From: a virus
Strand: one strand, 5' to 3'
Virus record (IMG/VR): IMGVR_UViG_3300017917_002068
Location: 1 to 64,000 of that record
Length of the DNA stretch: 64,000 nt
In this document: piece by piece, positions 32,901 to 41,110 of the stretch
Layout of the letters: every line of letters begins with the position of its first letter
How positions within the stretch are numbered: position 1 is the stretch's first letter
The notes under the pieces: generated by a model
The model's database searches: none
Seen by the model: the letters and a program-made list of their open reading frames with translations, nothing else
What the model was told of the DNA's origin: nothing
Translations under genes and position numbers: made by a program

Positions 32901-34806
32901 CGAAGCTGTGGAAGTTGGTAAAGGACGTGTTTTCTACGTATCTACCGACCAATCAGGAAACTTTAGAGTAGGTCAGTTGTTTGGTATTGATCAAGGTACT
33001 GGAGTTGTTGATCTTGGTGCTAGAATTTCTCTAACTAACGTTCAAGCTCTGCGACTTAAAGCTGGTGCTCAGGTAGTTGAATTCTCAACAGATATTACAT
33101 TAGGTGGTACAGGACCAGCTGCTAACGATCAAGTACCAACAGAGAATGCTGTTAGAACATATATCGATAAACGTCTTGGTCTAAGGCACACAGGAGGTGT
33201 ATTAGGAACTGGCTTGATTGGTCCTGGATTCTTACCTCTAGACGGTAGTGTAGGCATGAAAGCGCCGATCGACATGGACAACTTCACTATTAAAAATTTA
33301 CCGTTGCCGGTTAATAATCGTGATGCTGCTCCGAAAGATTTCGTAAGGTTAGCTAATCTAAGAGACGCACCTAGCGATTGGTTAGATCCTACTCCTGCGT
33401 ACAACACCGTTGATGCTCAAATCTTAGCATTTACTGGAAGCGGAGCAGGATTTATCAACGTGACTGTAGCAGGAGACATCACTGTTTCTAGATCGAGTAG
33501 AACACTAACGGCTACCTTAAGTAACAGTGTTGTTAGCAATGCAAATGTAAATGCAGCAGCGGCTATCGCGCAATCTAAATTAGCTCTTAATTTAGCTGAA
33601 TCTAGGTCAGCTGCTCCGACCGGAACTGCTGCTCAGAAACAAGCATTAAGTGGGTTATCTAGTTTCGATGAAACACAATTTACAGTCACCGACGGATACG
33701 TGACCGTAAAAACATCAACCGGAATAACAGACGGTATTCCAATCACCAAAATTACACACATCGATCCTACAGTGATCAACGTTACTGATAACAGCAGTTT
33801 AGCTACTACCGGTAAGGTGTTAGGTCGAAGAAGAGGCAGCTCTACCGGAGCCATTGTTCCAATTGATTTTAGAACTGTCATTGAAGACGGTGACGGTCTT
33901 GCTAGAAATGAAGTGCCTAGTCTGGGTGTCGTTGCTCGACTTGATACAGGCGTCGGGTCTGGAAAATTTGGAACCATTAGCTACGGTAATGGAAATAATA
34001 ACGGACATATCGTACAGCGAGACACTACAGATGGTGGATTTTCTGCAGGTACTATAAATGCTATAGCGGTAGGCGTTACAGGAAATATTACAGCAGCGGC
34101 CTTAAGGATTACTAGAGGAACAACTACACAAACTGTAATTGAAAGAATAGCAGATGGCGCACTAACTGGAGATCACTATACACAAATCAATGACGGCAAC
34201 GGAGCTATAGGAATTAGAATCAACACATCAGTTGGTGGATCTGGCGACACTGCTAAACAATATACAGATTATTATGCTCGCATACATAACTTCAGAGATA
34301 AAGCAGGTGGAGCTGGAACTGTTAATGTTGGATCAGGTGGTAAATTAACTACCGGATCTACGGCCAACGGTGGCACTATTGAAGGTCAATGGAGTCTAGG
34401 TTCTGGATCTCGAATGCAGGCTACTTGGGCTGACTTAGCTGAATATTATACTGCGGATCACGACTATCAGCCTGGTACAGTTCTAGTTTTTGGCGGAGAT
34501 GCCGAGGTTACTACGACTAACAAAAAAGCAGATACAAGAGTAGCTGGGGTAGTTTCGGAAAATCCTGCATATCTAATGAATGCAGAGTGTCCGGGGACTA
34601 GGGTAGCCGTAGCTCTACAAGGTCGTGTTCCATGTCAGGTTATGGGCAAAGTCAAAAAAGGTGACCTAATGATCAGTGGAAATATGCATGGTGTAGCTGT
34701 TTCTGCGGGCTCAAAAGCACAAGCAGGAACGATTATAGGTAAAGCATTAGAAGATTACGATTCCGATGAAGTGGGTGTAATCGAAGTTGCTGTAGGAAGA
34801 TTATAA
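26977..34806 (+). CDS. Giant virion structural/adhesion protein (2609 aa)
   Basis: One open frame of 7.8 kb. The N-terminal GDGTGDSIRDSFSKVNDNFRELY-type module is shared with the next gene. Beta-rich repeats follow, then four copies of a Cys-containing helical module (YD-x-x-x-C-x-RDVGYIVDAL-x-YDL) near residues 830, 975, 1127 and 1310, a long beta region, and a C-terminal domain starting at WADLAEYYTADHDY that resembles the autoproteolytic end domains of tail spikes. CGGAG precedes the ATG. It heads the tail-fibre block 26977-40164. Probably the main host-recognition fibre or an adhesin. Confidence 0.85.
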   Translation: MPRKEINIGIEGNDGTGDSIRDSFSKVNDNFRELYSSLGLGEALSFVGLSDTPNVINESDDNKVLAVDGINETIVFKEIIGSSTIVIDHVTIDGNPKIRINSLASALVNDATPTLSRYLDAAGKKIQNLEDPELAQDAVTKIYADTKLSIFGVDAIDPENNQQNTAWGTMQGPLILSRDPVDNDDILYQGKIAATKSYVDSKSYSAAFSLYVATNGDDERLNIPATQRGRSPAAAYKTIQKALEVAEELINAAPLELGPYQKTLTFNNGTQDCTLTNIVESPLSGRGAKAVARLGLESLEIVNTGTGYIQGQELTLVGGTFTTPARIEVTTTNFAGSILQFNIIDPGSYSVLPDPITNIGLSGGANSGASISGLFKVVSVTVTDEGGAKSVSISGATKTNPVVITTSADHNYDSGDYIEISDVAGMTQLNGNEYYIRVLTNNTFEIFFNADLTNSVNGTAYGTYTSGGTVVEGRDFGSASVIFIGGGGSGAEARTTEVGGKIREITVVNGGSGYTAFPTLEIYLPRLLINTDNKGTDFFDDLREGMLIKGLDSGAICRIVSHDGTRIGDDEVFDVELLTGVFDFGETLQYGEPAIERQITVFVESGFYYENYPLRLARNISLRGQDFRRTIVRPKPGVSESPWARLFFRRDPVIDGIRVSTVEYGYHYLTDPLDFSSTPKNNDEMDVFLCNDATRVYDMSCQGHGGFNMVLDPEGQILSKSPYYQVGSSFSKSINQKTFAGGQFIDGFSGNLQGVLLSGVNESDEQVIIGGLLREPQLPTSFIIDGEIFRISLVNKLETEYFSAKLLLEANRRFLQEEVVAYVNAEFPDLDYDQAKCFRDVGLIVDSVVEDVLYGGYANSAQAGRLYFANGATVIGGQVTQTIEAIDEAKRLAVAVLVQNVQTPRNTNGVSQVTINSITDGGAAESVVETCFDIIANIVEKGEDIYAAKDLLQQNKEYIQEEVIQYINETYVFDYDETKCRRDLAYIFDAIRYDLMFNSNFLSIQSALAYYRKSGLVAITGIEKTAIIAAMGELKTLVQAELVSNATARTRAGALIDIIVNIITNGTGVTPAYSLSSPTNYNTSYLAGYGDAKAQLIANKEFIKAEITAWIAVQVAGTISPFTADFYYDEEICARDVGYIVDALTYDLTYGGNLATQIASRAYFAGTAYQGGPNEKLQTLAAYLRLKTIVGQIILETSVTKSAGNALTQNTAGTAGSAGSATFAEARIQEIYDTILVNGNETAVLGAPTGVGTEVWAATYPAEILPDTTWVASLGTGLVTAAGLLTTAESDIINDVIDFIDTNYLDTTLVYDSATCKRDVGYIIDALSIDIFGDFNNSVRAGYSYYKKGGRYIPADQLAETIDAINYAKTLALNIVKSEPFANIRTTKTFSPSIAIDQASNIFTIPNHGFTSGSRVVYSNGGDIDIPTQGNVLQDGGIYYTLVIDGQQFRLFDNLDLLISAERTETTGLEIDIVSTPGALRYIGNNHSFSFHQITDPSLTTPELTDAGVISNINTGIGYINTILSGGDSSAVPSVYPQYECILDTPYTYTYPSKVVLGTAGNKSMLANDYTQINDMGYGIFATNNGLSEQVSTFTYYCYTAFYALNGAQIRSLNGSSAHGVYGLRSEGADPVEIPDRVTLKFPVVQTAKVYENIGLDVRNLEEALEIYVYDWQYLPLNGSLIDVNHTGDPGAPSRLGVETYQVTSVSTDNLPSGVAQLGLAATGTPVGLKLDVPANKQVIIRCNDEVVLSNKENIVATRPSTALIWDENRNNVTRVLSFATFLGQDNLEADVVTTSRDGFDYVSMVIPRANNLSIQPPGHGGVGDTRIAIDSLNFEDANRLLFPTTGQMIYDGSTIGTGGMIFGWGDSIYEITNYEVINPGDPDNEYGRVTFRNVTLTLAENPSQGLTTAITGIPGNLELYAGLRAGATGDVTVNISTMRATGHDFLDIGTGSYADTNYPSNIYGPPRNSVNQENEAVEVGKGRVFYVSTDQSGNFRVGQLFGIDQGTGVVDLGARISLTNVQALRLKAGAQVVEFSTDITLGGTGPAANDQVPTENAVRTYIDKRLGLRHTGGVLGTGLIGPGFLPLDGSVGMKAPIDMDNFTIKNLPLPVNNRDAAPKDFVRLANLRDAPSDWLDPTPAYNTVDAQILAFTGSGAGFINVTVAGDITVSRSSRTLTATLSNSVVSNANVNAAAAIAQSKLALNLAESRSAAPTGTAAQKQALSGLSSFDETQFTVTDGYVTVKTSTGITDGIPITKITHIDPTVINVTDNSSLATTGKVLGRRRGSSTGAIVPIDFRTVIEDGDGLARNEVPSLGVVARLDTGVGSGKFGTISYGNGNNNGHIVQRDTTDGGFSAGTINAIAVGVTGNITAAALRITRGTTTQTVIERIADGALTGDHYTQINDGNGAIGIRINTSVGGSGDTAKQYTDYYARIHNFRDKAGGAGTVNVGSGGKLTTGSTANGGTIEGQWSLGSGSRMQATWADLAEYYTADHDYQPGTVLVFGGDAEVTTTNKKADTRVAGVVSENPAYLMNAECPGTRVAVALQGRVPCQVMGKVKKGDLMISGNMHGVAVSAGSKAQAGTIIGKALEDYDSDEVGVIEVAVGRL

Positions 34807-34816
34807 TCCAAAAGTT

Positions 34817-34824
34817 GGTAAATA
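34817..34824 (+). promoter_or_regulatory. Late promoter candidate
   Basis: GGTAAATA, 19 nt upstream of the ATG at 34844. Confidence 0.45.
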
Positions 34825-34843
34825 TAGGATATAGAGTAAAAAT

Positions 34844-35530
34844 ATGGCGATACAAACTATCAATTTAGGAAATGTTGTAAATGACGGTTTAGGCGACGAT
34901 CTACGCACGGCATTCCAAAAAGTTAATAATAACTTTGCTTCTTTAGAAGCAGAATTGTCTGCGACTGGAGAAAATATTGGTAGTTCGGGCATAGGTATTT
35001 TTAAACAAAAATTAGAAGAAAAATTACAGTTTAAAAAACTTGCAGCCGGTGACTCTACTGTGATCATAACCGATGATACAGTAACTAACACTGTAAAAAT
35101 TATCGCACCGTTACAAAATACATTCACTACTATTGTAGCAGGCGGCGAGAATGTATCTGCTTCAACACCTACTAGTTCTGTGTCTTTTGTAGCAGGAGAT
35201 AATATTTCTATTACCAAAGCTGGACAAAATATCACAATCTCAGCTTCAAGATTATCATCATTAGATGGTGATCTTAATTTAAACAATTTTGATATAGTAG
35301 GTCTCGGTGATATTAATATCAATGGCACTGTTACTGCTAATAATTTTCTAGGCACAGTCTATGGCGAAGATATAAGACCTATCAGCGATGCTGTCTTTGA
35401 TTTTGATTTCGGGCAGATTGTTAGAGGTAGTTACAACAATGTTACAGAATTTTTATTAAGCAACGGTGATTACGACTTTGGAACTATTACATCACCATCG
35501 GATCTAGAATTAGAACTAGGAACCATATAA
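34844..35530 (+). CDS. Tail-fibre-like structural protein (228 aa)
   Basis: The N-terminus NDGLGDDLRTAFQKVNNNFASLE repeats the module at the start of the 2609-aa protein. A LDGDLNLNNFDIVGLGDININGTV segment recurs in the next gene. It ends in GEDIRPISDAVFDFDFG-like beta repeats. Probably a shorter fibre or fibre-attachment protein. Confidence 0.78.
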   Translation: MAIQTINLGNVVNDGLGDDLRTAFQKVNNNFASLEAELSATGENIGSSGIGIFKQKLEEKLQFKKLAAGDSTVIITDDTVTNTVKIIAPLQNTFTTIVAGGENVSASTPTSSVSFVAGDNISITKAGQNITISASRLSSLDGDLNLNNFDIVGLGDININGTVTANNFLGTVYGEDIRPISDAVFDFDFGQIVRGSYNNVTEFLLSNGDYDFGTITSPSDLELELGTI

Positions 35531-35542
35531 CGGAGAACTCGA

Positions 35543-36931
35543 ATGGCATTAAAACTAAGAAAAGGTACTGACGCAGAAAGATCATTGGTGACTTTCTCCG
35601 AAGGTGAATTAATTTATACAACTGACACTAAACAGATATTCGTAGGTGACGGTTCGACTGTTGGAGGCGTGTTTGTTGGTCCAGCGAGTTCTGAAGCATT
35701 TTCGTTAGGTGGAAATTTAACACTTAATGGCTACGATATCGTAGGAACCGGAAATATTAATATTAACGGAAATATAACAGCATCCGGAACTATTAATTTA
35801 GGTGATAATGCCAGCGACAATGTTGTATTCAATGCTGATGTAAATTCCGATATTATTCCTAATACTAATAACACATTTGACCTAGGTAGTTCTAGCGCAA
35901 GATGGGCTGAAGGTTGGATCAACACGATTACTGCTACATCAATCAACGCCGGGACCATATCCGGTAATTTAACAGGAAGTGTAGTAGGAGATATTAAAGG
36001 TAGCGTATTTGCCGATGACTCATCTATATTAGTAGATTCAACGAATGGTGTATTACGAGGAACTCATATTGGTAATGTTACTGGTAATGTTACTGGTAAT
36101 GTTTTAGCTACAGATAATTCAACTATGGTGAATGCTACTTTAAAGACATTCACTGGAAATCTCACTGGAAATGTCACTGGTGACTTAAACGGTACCGTTA
36201 CTGGAGCATTTTCTGGACAATTATTAAACGGTGCGGGAGAGGTATTCTTAGATACTACCAGCGGTATAGTTCCAACATTACCGGCCAACATCATCGGTGA
36301 TGTTGAGGGATCTGTGTATTCAGATGCTAGCACTATGTTAGTAGATGGAACTAACGGTAGGATTATGTTAGATGGTACTGTTGATACCAATATCATTCCT
36401 CAAAATACCAATGTACATTCTATTGGTTCAAATGCTTACAAATTTAATAATGCCTATTTAAATGGTACTTTAACCATCGGCGACAAAACAATCAGTTCTA
36501 GCGATGAAAGCTTATTATTTAGAGGGCTACTATCAACTCGCTCTCCTGTAACTGTAACATTAGATGGCGATATCGTTGGAACTAGCATTACTTCTTTCAA
36601 AGTCAATGACACTCTAGGAATCGAAAATGGTGCGGTATTTTATCTCCCAGGAACAGGATTATTAACTGTACAATCTACCAGCGGTGGAGATACCGTTAAT
36701 ACAACAACATCATTTACAGCATCTGATGCTGGAGATGGTGACGAAGTGATTTTTTATAACCCGGAGATCAGAGTAGCTTCTTATAGAAATAGTACTCCGT
36801 CTCAACAGGGCCAACCCGGAGATGTTAAAGGAATGGTCTATGCCGATACCAGTTATATCTATGTATGTTATGCTGATTACACCGACGGTCTTAATCCTAT
36901 CTGGTCAAGATCTGCTATAACATCATGGTAA
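35543..36931 (+). CDS. Tail fibre with Mtd_N-like N-terminus (462 aa)
   Basis: The start (LKLRKGTDAERSLVTFSEGELIYTTDTKQIFVGDG) matches the N-terminal domain of major tropism determinant and phage hyaluronidase-type proteins, which attaches the fibre to the tail. Beta-helix-like repeats (NLTGNVTGDLNGTVTG) follow, then a compact C-terminal head. CGGAG precedes the ATG, 12 nt after the previous gene. Confidence 0.82.
   Translation: MALKLRKGTDAERSLVTFSEGELIYTTDTKQIFVGDGSTVGGVFVGPASSEAFSLGGNLTLNGYDIVGTGNININGNITASGTINLGDNASDNVVFNADVNSDIIPNTNNTFDLGSSSARWAEGWINTITATSINAGTISGNLTGSVVGDIKGSVFADDSSILVDSTNGVLRGTHIGNVTGNVTGNVLATDNSTMVNATLKTFTGNLTGNVTGDLNGTVTGAFSGQLLNGAGEVFLDTTSGIVPTLPANIIGDVEGSVYSDASTMLVDGTNGRIMLDGTVDTNIIPQNTNVHSIGSNAYKFNNAYLNGTLTIGDKTISSSDESLLFRGLLSTRSPVTVTLDGDIVGTSITSFKVNDTLGIENGAVFYLPGTGLLTVQSTSGGDTVNTTTSFTASDAGDGDEVIFYNPEIRVASYRNSTPSQQGQPGDVKGMVYADTSYIYVCYADYTDGLNPIWSRSAITSW
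36071..36103 (+). repeat. 12-nt tandem repeat in the fibre gene
   Basis: Almost three copies of GGTAATGTTACT, encoding GNVTGNVTGNV. Short in-frame repeats like this can lengthen or shorten a fibre shaft. Confidence 0.8.
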
Positions 36932-36943
36932 TAGGAATTGACT

Positions 36944-39565
36944 ATGTCTATAAATTGGACCACTCCCCAGGGTAGTCTAGCAACCATCCAGGAACGAACA
37001 AGACAAGACATAGAACTTGTAGCAACTTCAACTTCCGGTACTGTTAATTTTAGCCTTCAAGCAGGCAATCTTCCAATCGGACTAAGACTTGAAGGTAATA
37101 GAATAAAAGGAACTGCATTAGAAGTTAGAAAAACTACAACTTCTAGATTTGTTATTAGAGCCGAAGATGCTGAAGAAAAGAAAGATCGAACCTTTTCGAT
37201 CACTGTAGAAGGCGCCGACGCTCCTATCTGGGTCACACAGGAAGGTCTATTACCAGTAGGTCCCAATTCAACGTTTTTTGTATTAGATAACGACAAAGTC
37301 GATTTTAGATTAGAAGCACTAGATCCAGACATTCCAGCAGGTGATGAATTAGAGTATTACATTCCATGGAATGGTGGAGAGCTACCACCAGGTCTTTCTC
37401 TTTCAAGCGACGGTAGAATTTCTGGTTTCACTGATCCTATATTTGCTATAGATTACGACATTTATAGCGGTAACTTTGACGAGCAGTTATTTGATTCTGC
37501 TCCTTACGATCTAGGCATAAGACCAACTAACGGTTATGATACATTCGGCTTCGACGAACAAAGCTTTGACTATTTTGATTCGAACGTTTTTCCGAGAAGA
37601 CAGACTAGATATTATCAATTTGTAGTAGTAGTATCTGATGGATTGAACGAAACTAGAAGAAGTTTTCAGATCTATGTTGTCAGCGAAGATTTTTTAAGAG
37701 CAGATAACACCATAATACAAGTAGGAACAGGTATCTTCCGAGCAGATAATACCTACATTAGAAATCCTATTTGGATCACTGAACCAGATCTTGGTATGCG
37801 TAGAGCTAACAACTACGTAACTGTATATCTAGAAGTTTATGATCCGCCCACATTACCTGGAACTATATCATATCGATTTGAAATCGTCAATCCGGAAATG
37901 ACAGCAACACTGCTAGAAAGAGCAGTCGATCAGCAAGATTATTTTGATGTAGAAATCAAACCAAATATCAAAGGCGAATATGCTGTTCCGAAAAGAAATC
38001 AGAAGGTCGCTATTGCCGAAGTATATAATTTTATCGACAGCACACTAGGTGCTTACACTATAAGAACTGTTCAAAATATATCAGCTAATAGATATAGGTT
38101 ATATATAGATCCCGATGTCACTGCTCGAGTCCGTAGCGGTGCTGAATTAATCATAGGAACACCTAGCGAATTACCTCCAGGATTAGAACTAGACACTATT
38201 ACCGGAGAACTTACTGGTAAGATTCCGTACCAACCTAGAATAACTAAAACTTATAATTTTACTGTAACTGCTACTGCATTCAATATTGATGCAGAAGCTA
38301 GAGCCTCTACTCCTAGAACATTTACAATTGATATTATCGGCGAAATAGAAAGTGGAGTCCAATGGATCAGTCCTCCGAGACTAGGTACTATAAGACCAAA
38401 TAAGGATAGTATGCTATTTGTCGAAGCAATTTCAAAACTTCGAGGCGGAGCGGTGTTATTTGAGTTAGAGTCTGGAAAACTACCTCCCGGATTAAAATTG
38501 TTACCTTCGGGAGAAATAATAGGAAAGGTCAATCAATTTGGTTCAGGTACCGTTGAAGGTCTTACTAGATTTTATGAATGTGACCCTAGAGATTCGGTAA
38601 CAAAAGAATGTTTAATTGATTCGAATAAAAATTACAACTATGTATATGATAGCGGTAAAACTACTTTCGATAAAAAATATACTTTTGTTGTCAAAGCTAA
38701 AGATATTTTTAACTATGCAGAAAGTTCTAAAACTTTCCAAATAGAAGTAGTTTCTGAAGCAGACAGTGTTTTTGCTAATCTATTTGTCAAAGCCTTCCAG
38801 AAAAAATCTAAAAGAAATACCTGGTATAATTTTATTTCAGATTCTGCAGTATTTGTTCCTGAAAAAATTTATAGATACGGAGATCCAGCATTTGGAGTGC
38901 AATCCGAAATTAAAATGCTATTGTACGCTGGTATCGAAAGTGTAGAAGCTATTAACTACATACAGGCCATGAGCCGAAACCACTACCGAAAAAAATTACG
39001 TTTCGGTAATGTAAAAAAAGCCGTGGCTAAAGATCCCATAACTCAGGAAATTATCTACGAAGTTGTGTATGTAGATATCATCGATAACTTACAAAAAAAC
39101 GGTGTAAGCATCTCCGAAACTGTCAATTTGCCAAATCGAATAAGCAGTCCTGTATTAGTAAGCGGAGATTCTATCACTGTAGATAGTGATATTCCTTTTA
39201 TCAGCGATCGAGATCATCAAAGAATATTTCCAAACAGTATTAAAAACATGAGAAACCGTTTAAAAAATATTGTTATAAATGAGGATGACTCTACATCAAG
39301 AAACATAGACAGAGATCGAACATATTTTCCTCTCTGGATGAGGAGCATACAGCCCAACAGTTTCGTTGAACCTGGATTTGTAAGTGCGTTACCTTTGTGT
39401 TATACTAAGCCAGGACAGGCAGATAGCATAATTTTAAATATTAAAAATAGTGGATTTGATTTTAAAATATTGGATTTTGAAATCGACAGATACCTAATCG
39501 ACGCCATTGACGGTGTTTTAGAGGATAAATATCTAGCATTTCCGCAACGTGGAGAAAAAGAATAA
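36944..39565 (+). CDS. Large virion protein with putative Ig-like (He_PIG) repeats (873 aa)
   Basis: Start ATG 36944 (AGGAA six nt upstream) rather than TTG 36938. The repeated signature LPxGLxLxx-(D/G)-x-I-x-G appears at least four times (NLPIGLRLEGN, ELPPGLSLSSDG, ELPPGLELDTITG, KLPPGLKLLPSG), as in He_PIG/cadherin-like domains of surface proteins. The C-terminal third has a different character with charged loops. Probably an adhesion or baseplate-fibre connector protein. Confidence 0.8.
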   Translation: MSINWTTPQGSLATIQERTRQDIELVATSTSGTVNFSLQAGNLPIGLRLEGNRIKGTALEVRKTTTSRFVIRAEDAEEKKDRTFSITVEGADAPIWVTQEGLLPVGPNSTFFVLDNDKVDFRLEALDPDIPAGDELEYYIPWNGGELPPGLSLSSDGRISGFTDPIFAIDYDIYSGNFDEQLFDSAPYDLGIRPTNGYDTFGFDEQSFDYFDSNVFPRRQTRYYQFVVVVSDGLNETRRSFQIYVVSEDFLRADNTIIQVGTGIFRADNTYIRNPIWITEPDLGMRRANNYVTVYLEVYDPPTLPGTISYRFEIVNPEMTATLLERAVDQQDYFDVEIKPNIKGEYAVPKRNQKVAIAEVYNFIDSTLGAYTIRTVQNISANRYRLYIDPDVTARVRSGAELIIGTPSELPPGLELDTITGELTGKIPYQPRITKTYNFTVTATAFNIDAEARASTPRTFTIDIIGEIESGVQWISPPRLGTIRPNKDSMLFVEAISKLRGGAVLFELESGKLPPGLKLLPSGEIIGKVNQFGSGTVEGLTRFYECDPRDSVTKECLIDSNKNYNYVYDSGKTTFDKKYTFVVKAKDIFNYAESSKTFQIEVVSEADSVFANLFVKAFQKKSKRNTWYNFISDSAVFVPEKIYRYGDPAFGVQSEIKMLLYAGIESVEAINYIQAMSRNHYRKKLRFGNVKKAVAKDPITQEIIYEVVYVDIIDNLQKNGVSISETVNLPNRISSPVLVSGDSITVDSDIPFISDRDHQRIFPNSIKNMRNRLKNIVINEDDSTSRNIDRDRTYFPLWMRSIQPNSFVEPGFVSALPLCYTKPGQADSIILNIKNSGFDFKILDFEIDRYLIDAIDGVLEDKYLAFPQRGEKE

Positions 39566-40164
39566 TGGCAAGTGAAATTATATTCAGCACAATAGACGAA
39601 GAATTTCCTGCAGCTGGGCAGGACAACGATACCCAAGGTTTTAGAGATAATTTCAGTATTATCAAAGCTGCTTTGGCTAAGGCTTCAATCGAGATCGGTA
39701 CGTTACAAAATAACACTGCCGGGCTCGAACTTAGCGAAATCGAAGGAGGTAGTGATTTCAATGAAAATCTTATTTCTAATGCAACGTTAAAAGGCAACAT
39801 AGAATCATTAGTGAGTCAAGGTTCTAGAACTGGATCTGTAGAACTTAATTTTGGTAACGGAAACTATCAAGTCGTTAAGGTCGAAGGAGGAAATATTGAT
39901 TTTAACGTGGTTGGTTTCCCTCAAGAAGGTGCTGCAAAGATTACTCTCGAATTATTCGGAGACGGAACTGCAAGAACTGTTACGTTCTCAACTACCGATG
40001 CAGGACTAGTTACATTCAAAAAAAGTAGCGGATTTCCCGGAACCTTACAAGTTACCAGCGCAGATAATCCTGTATTAATCGAAATTTATACAAGAAAGAA
40101 AAATGCAGATCCTGGTCTTTTGCCAAGGATTATATTTCTTAATTATCTAGGACAGTTTGCATAA
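39565..40164 (+). CDS. Virion structural protein (199 aa)
   Basis: The N-terminus (FPAAGQDNDTQGFRDNFSIIKAALAKA) is a variant of the module found at 26977 and 34844, in which a Gly-Asp turn precedes R-x-x-F-x-x-I/V-x-x-x. The rest is beta-rich. It starts on the last base of the previous stop and is coupled to the next gene the same way. Confidence 0.75.
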   Translation: MASEIIFSTIDEEFPAAGQDNDTQGFRDNFSIIKAALAKASIEIGTLQNNTAGLELSEIEGGSDFNENLISNATLKGNIESLVSQGSRTGSVELNFGNGNYQVVKVEGGNIDFNVVGFPQEGAAKITLELFGDGTARTVTFSTTDAGLVTFKKSSGFPGTLQVTSADNPVLIEIYTRKKNADPGLLPRIIFLNYLGQFA

Positions 40165-40409
40165 TGGATTTTCATCCGCTCGGCGGAGATATCGGCACTA
40201 TGAAAGATGCCGAAGTCGAAGCCAAATTACAAGAACTAACCAAAAAATACTTCCAGGCGCAACGTTTGGGCAATTATCAGCTATTGACACAGCTCTCAAC
40301 TTTTGTTAATATATACAGAACAGAGTTAAACTTGAGATATCAAAAAGCAGCAAAAGCATCTCAAGGTAACTATGACGGAGATCTGGATCAACTGATAAAT
40401 GTGGATTAA
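40164..40409 (+). CDS. Small helical hypothetical protein (81 aa)
   Basis: All-helical (AEVEAKLQELTKKYFQAQRLGNYQLLTQLSTFVNIYRTEL). Overlaps neighbours on both sides. It sits between fibre genes and the DnaE-like fragment gene; function unknown. Confidence 0.7.
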   Translation: MDFHPLGGDIGTMKDAEVEAKLQELTKKYFQAQRLGNYQLLTQLSTFVNIYRTELNLRYQKAAKASQGNYDGDLDQLINVD

Positions 40410-40887
40410 CACTGACAAAGACCTAATAAAAGGATTACTCAATCACGGACCTACAGTATTAGAAAATGCTGTAGTTTCTGAGATCAGTGATAACTTTTCA
40501 AATTATCTAGATAGGATAGTAGTAGAAAAATTAAACTATCCTAAACCAATCACTGTAGATAAAATTCCAATAACTAGAAGGTGGTTTATTCCTTCGGAAT
40601 ACAAAACCATGGACATACAGAAATATTTGGTAGATCTATGTCCAAAAGAAAACTACGATAGATTACATACAGAATTAAACCTATATCGCGAATACGATAT
40701 GCTAGATGTGCTTTGTGCTATGAAATATATCGTAGATACACTAAGATCTAATAACATCGTCTGGGGTGTCGGACGTGGATCTAGCGTGGCCAGTTATGCA
40801 CTCTATTTGATAGGGGTTCATAAGATAGACAGTGTTAAATACAATCTACCAATAGAGGAATTCTTCAAAGGAGAAACAAATGGGTAA
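40399..40887 (+). CDS. DNA polymerase III alpha palm-like fragment (162 aa)
   Basis: The segment EYDMLDVLCAMKYIVDTLRSNNI-VWGVGRGSSVASYALYLIG...YNLPIEEFF aligns by eye with the DnaE block PVGPGRGS-x-x-x-SLVAYALGI-(T)-x-DP-x-x-YNLLFERF. The catalytic DFDxD that follows in DnaE is absent because the protein ends first. It therefore cannot polymerise DNA alone and may be a repurposed binding module. Overlaps both neighbours. The resemblance is strong over about 45 residues only. Confidence 0.65.
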   Translation: MWINTDKDLIKGLLNHGPTVLENAVVSEISDNFSNYLDRIVVEKLNYPKPITVDKIPITRRWFIPSEYKTMDIQKYLVDLCPKENYDRLHTELNLYREYDMLDVLCAMKYIVDTLRSNNIVWGVGRGSSVASYALYLIGVHKIDSVKYNLPIEEFFKGETNG

Positions 40888-41110
40888 AATTTATAAAACC
40901 ATGCAGGGCAAAGAAATTGACATGGAAAAACTAGCACTAAAGAACGAAATGGTGCAGGCTGTAGGAAACGCTAGAGTAAATGCTCGAGGCGACGAACTAG
41001 GTCCGGGCGGTCAAGTTATTAGGAAAAGAGAAGATATTCTATCAGAATATTATTCTAAGAATCCTAGAACAGTAAAAGAAGAGACACCAAAGAAAAAGAA
41101 AGGTCAATAA
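40880..41110 (+). CDS. Conserved small T4-like phage protein (76 aa)
   Basis: MGKIYKTMQGKEIDMEKLALKNE...AVGNARVNARGDELGPGGQ with a lysine-rich tail. Similar sequences accompany gp31-type genes in T4-like phages. Function unknown. Overlaps the previous gene by 8 nt and the next start by 1 nt. Confidence 0.78.
   Translation: MGKIYKTMQGKEIDMEKLALKNEMVQAVGNARVNARGDELGPGGQVIRKREDILSEYYSKNPRTVKEETPKKKKGQ

Noticed and set aside
29181-34057. Small ORFs on both strands within 29181-34057
   Set aside because: All fall within the single open frame of the 2609-residue virion protein.
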